Both the position numbers and the translations under genes were made by a program. A stretch of DNA of 32,676 bases from NCBI GenBank assembly GCA_964482585.1, contig CAYZYO010000003.1, forward strand, positions 1 through 32,676. The letters are read 5' to 3'. Origin of the DNA: CAYZYO01 sp964482585 (lineage in GTDB: Bacteria > Bacillota > Syntrophomonadia > Syntrophomonadales > Syntrophomonadaceae). The notes under the pieces were generated by a model. It did no database searches, was not told the DNA's origin, and saw nothing but the letters and a program-made list of their open reading frames with translations. This document shows, piece after piece, positions 32,415 through 32,676 of this stretch; within the stretch, counting starts at the first letter, position 1, and each line of letters opens with the position of its first letter.

Positions 32415-32670
32415 TTAACCCTCATGCCCAGAGGACACAACCACTTATGAATATAAAGGGGTTATTAACCACAGATGAGCACAGATTTACGCAGGTTTTT
32501 TGGTTTTTGTTTTGATAGGTATCTGGAACAATTATAATATTTTACTTTTAACTCTGCAGTTAATCCCTATTTCTTACTACTGTCCCGTATCTTATACCGT
32601 AGAGGCGACTTCAGTCGCCGCCCCGACACACCGGTTTTGAGCAAGGCGGCGGCAGAAGTAGCCACTAAGG
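32415..32670. repeat. Long GTAGAGG-family repeat, copy F3
   Basis: Aligns with copy F2: begins TTAACCCTCATGCCCAGAGG, contains CCACAGATGAGCACAG and ACTCTGCAGTTAA, and ends with CGTAGAGGCGACTTCAGTCG (from 32598). The right arm has decayed (GGCAGAAGTAGCCACTAAGG). It may continue past the window edge. Confidence 0.75.
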
Positions 32671-32676
32671 GTAATG

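Noticed and set aside
3100..32676. CRISPR array
   Set aside because: The repeats are few, long, irregularly spaced and palindromic. No run of short direct repeats with unique spacers and no cas gene is present.
1..32676. Prophage, toxin-antitoxin or defence island
   Set aside because: All long reading frames have housekeeping, transport or sporulation assignments; no integrase, transposase, toxin or phage structural gene is visible.

Overview
The window is an AT-rich chromosomal segment from an endospore-forming, probably anaerobic Firmicute of the Clostridia/Halanaerobia kind. Sporulation genes (yunB, the prkA-yhbH-spoVR operon, an orphan PAS histidine kinase), a low-GC Gram-positive gene set (mutS2, polX, zapA, DUF421) and strong AGGAGG ribosome sites with many GTG/TTG starts support this. 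The species cannot be named from the sequence. There is no prophage, CRISPR array or intact insertion sequence, and most genes are housekeeping.

Layout. 1-3095: a strong outward promoter at the left edge, yunB (-), gltX (+), a promoter with tRNA-Gln(CTG) and tRNA-Glu(CTC), a terminator, and a small unknown gene ending in a bidirectional terminator. 3241-9169: tyrS (-), an orphan PAS histidine kinase (+) and a class A penicillin-binding protein with a cysteine-rich tail (+). 9243-16932 (all -): mutS2; a three-gene unit made of a phosphoglycerate-mutase-like metalloenzyme, a NIF3/DUF34 protein and a long U32/DUF3656 protein; and a DUF421 membrane protein. 17543-19495 (-): zapA-polX. 19629-23522 (-): a Moco-family riboswitch and its terminator precede a molybdate/tungstate ABC transporter (binding protein, permease, ATPase) and a DUF364 protein. 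23713-25065 (+): a CoA-disulfide-reductase/NADH-oxidase-like flavoprotein, divergent from the riboswitch. 25591-30047 (+): prkA-yhbH-spoVR. 30325-32381 (-): yraN-nfo-folD.

How the genes work together. The riboswitch would tie Mo/W uptake to the level of the finished pterin cofactor. prkA, yhbH and spoVR form a compact, translationally coupled stress/sporulation module. GltX sits beside one tRNA it charges and one it may mischarge if it is non-discriminating. MutS2, PolX and Nfo are DNA-maintenance functions.

The least explained material is intergenic. One family of about 110-135 bp elements has TTTTGCATAAT-type inverted ends and occurs five times, one copy badly decayed. A second family of about 230-260 bp elements ends in a GTAGAGGCGACTTCAGTCGCC-type hairpin; it has two long copies and one solo hairpin, and the stem shows a compensatory base-pair change. 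I found no clearly new multi-gene system. The best candidates for new biology are these two repeat families, the DUF364 partner of the riboswitch-controlled transporter, the metalloenzyme-NIF3-U32 operon, and the small gene behind the tRNA terminator.
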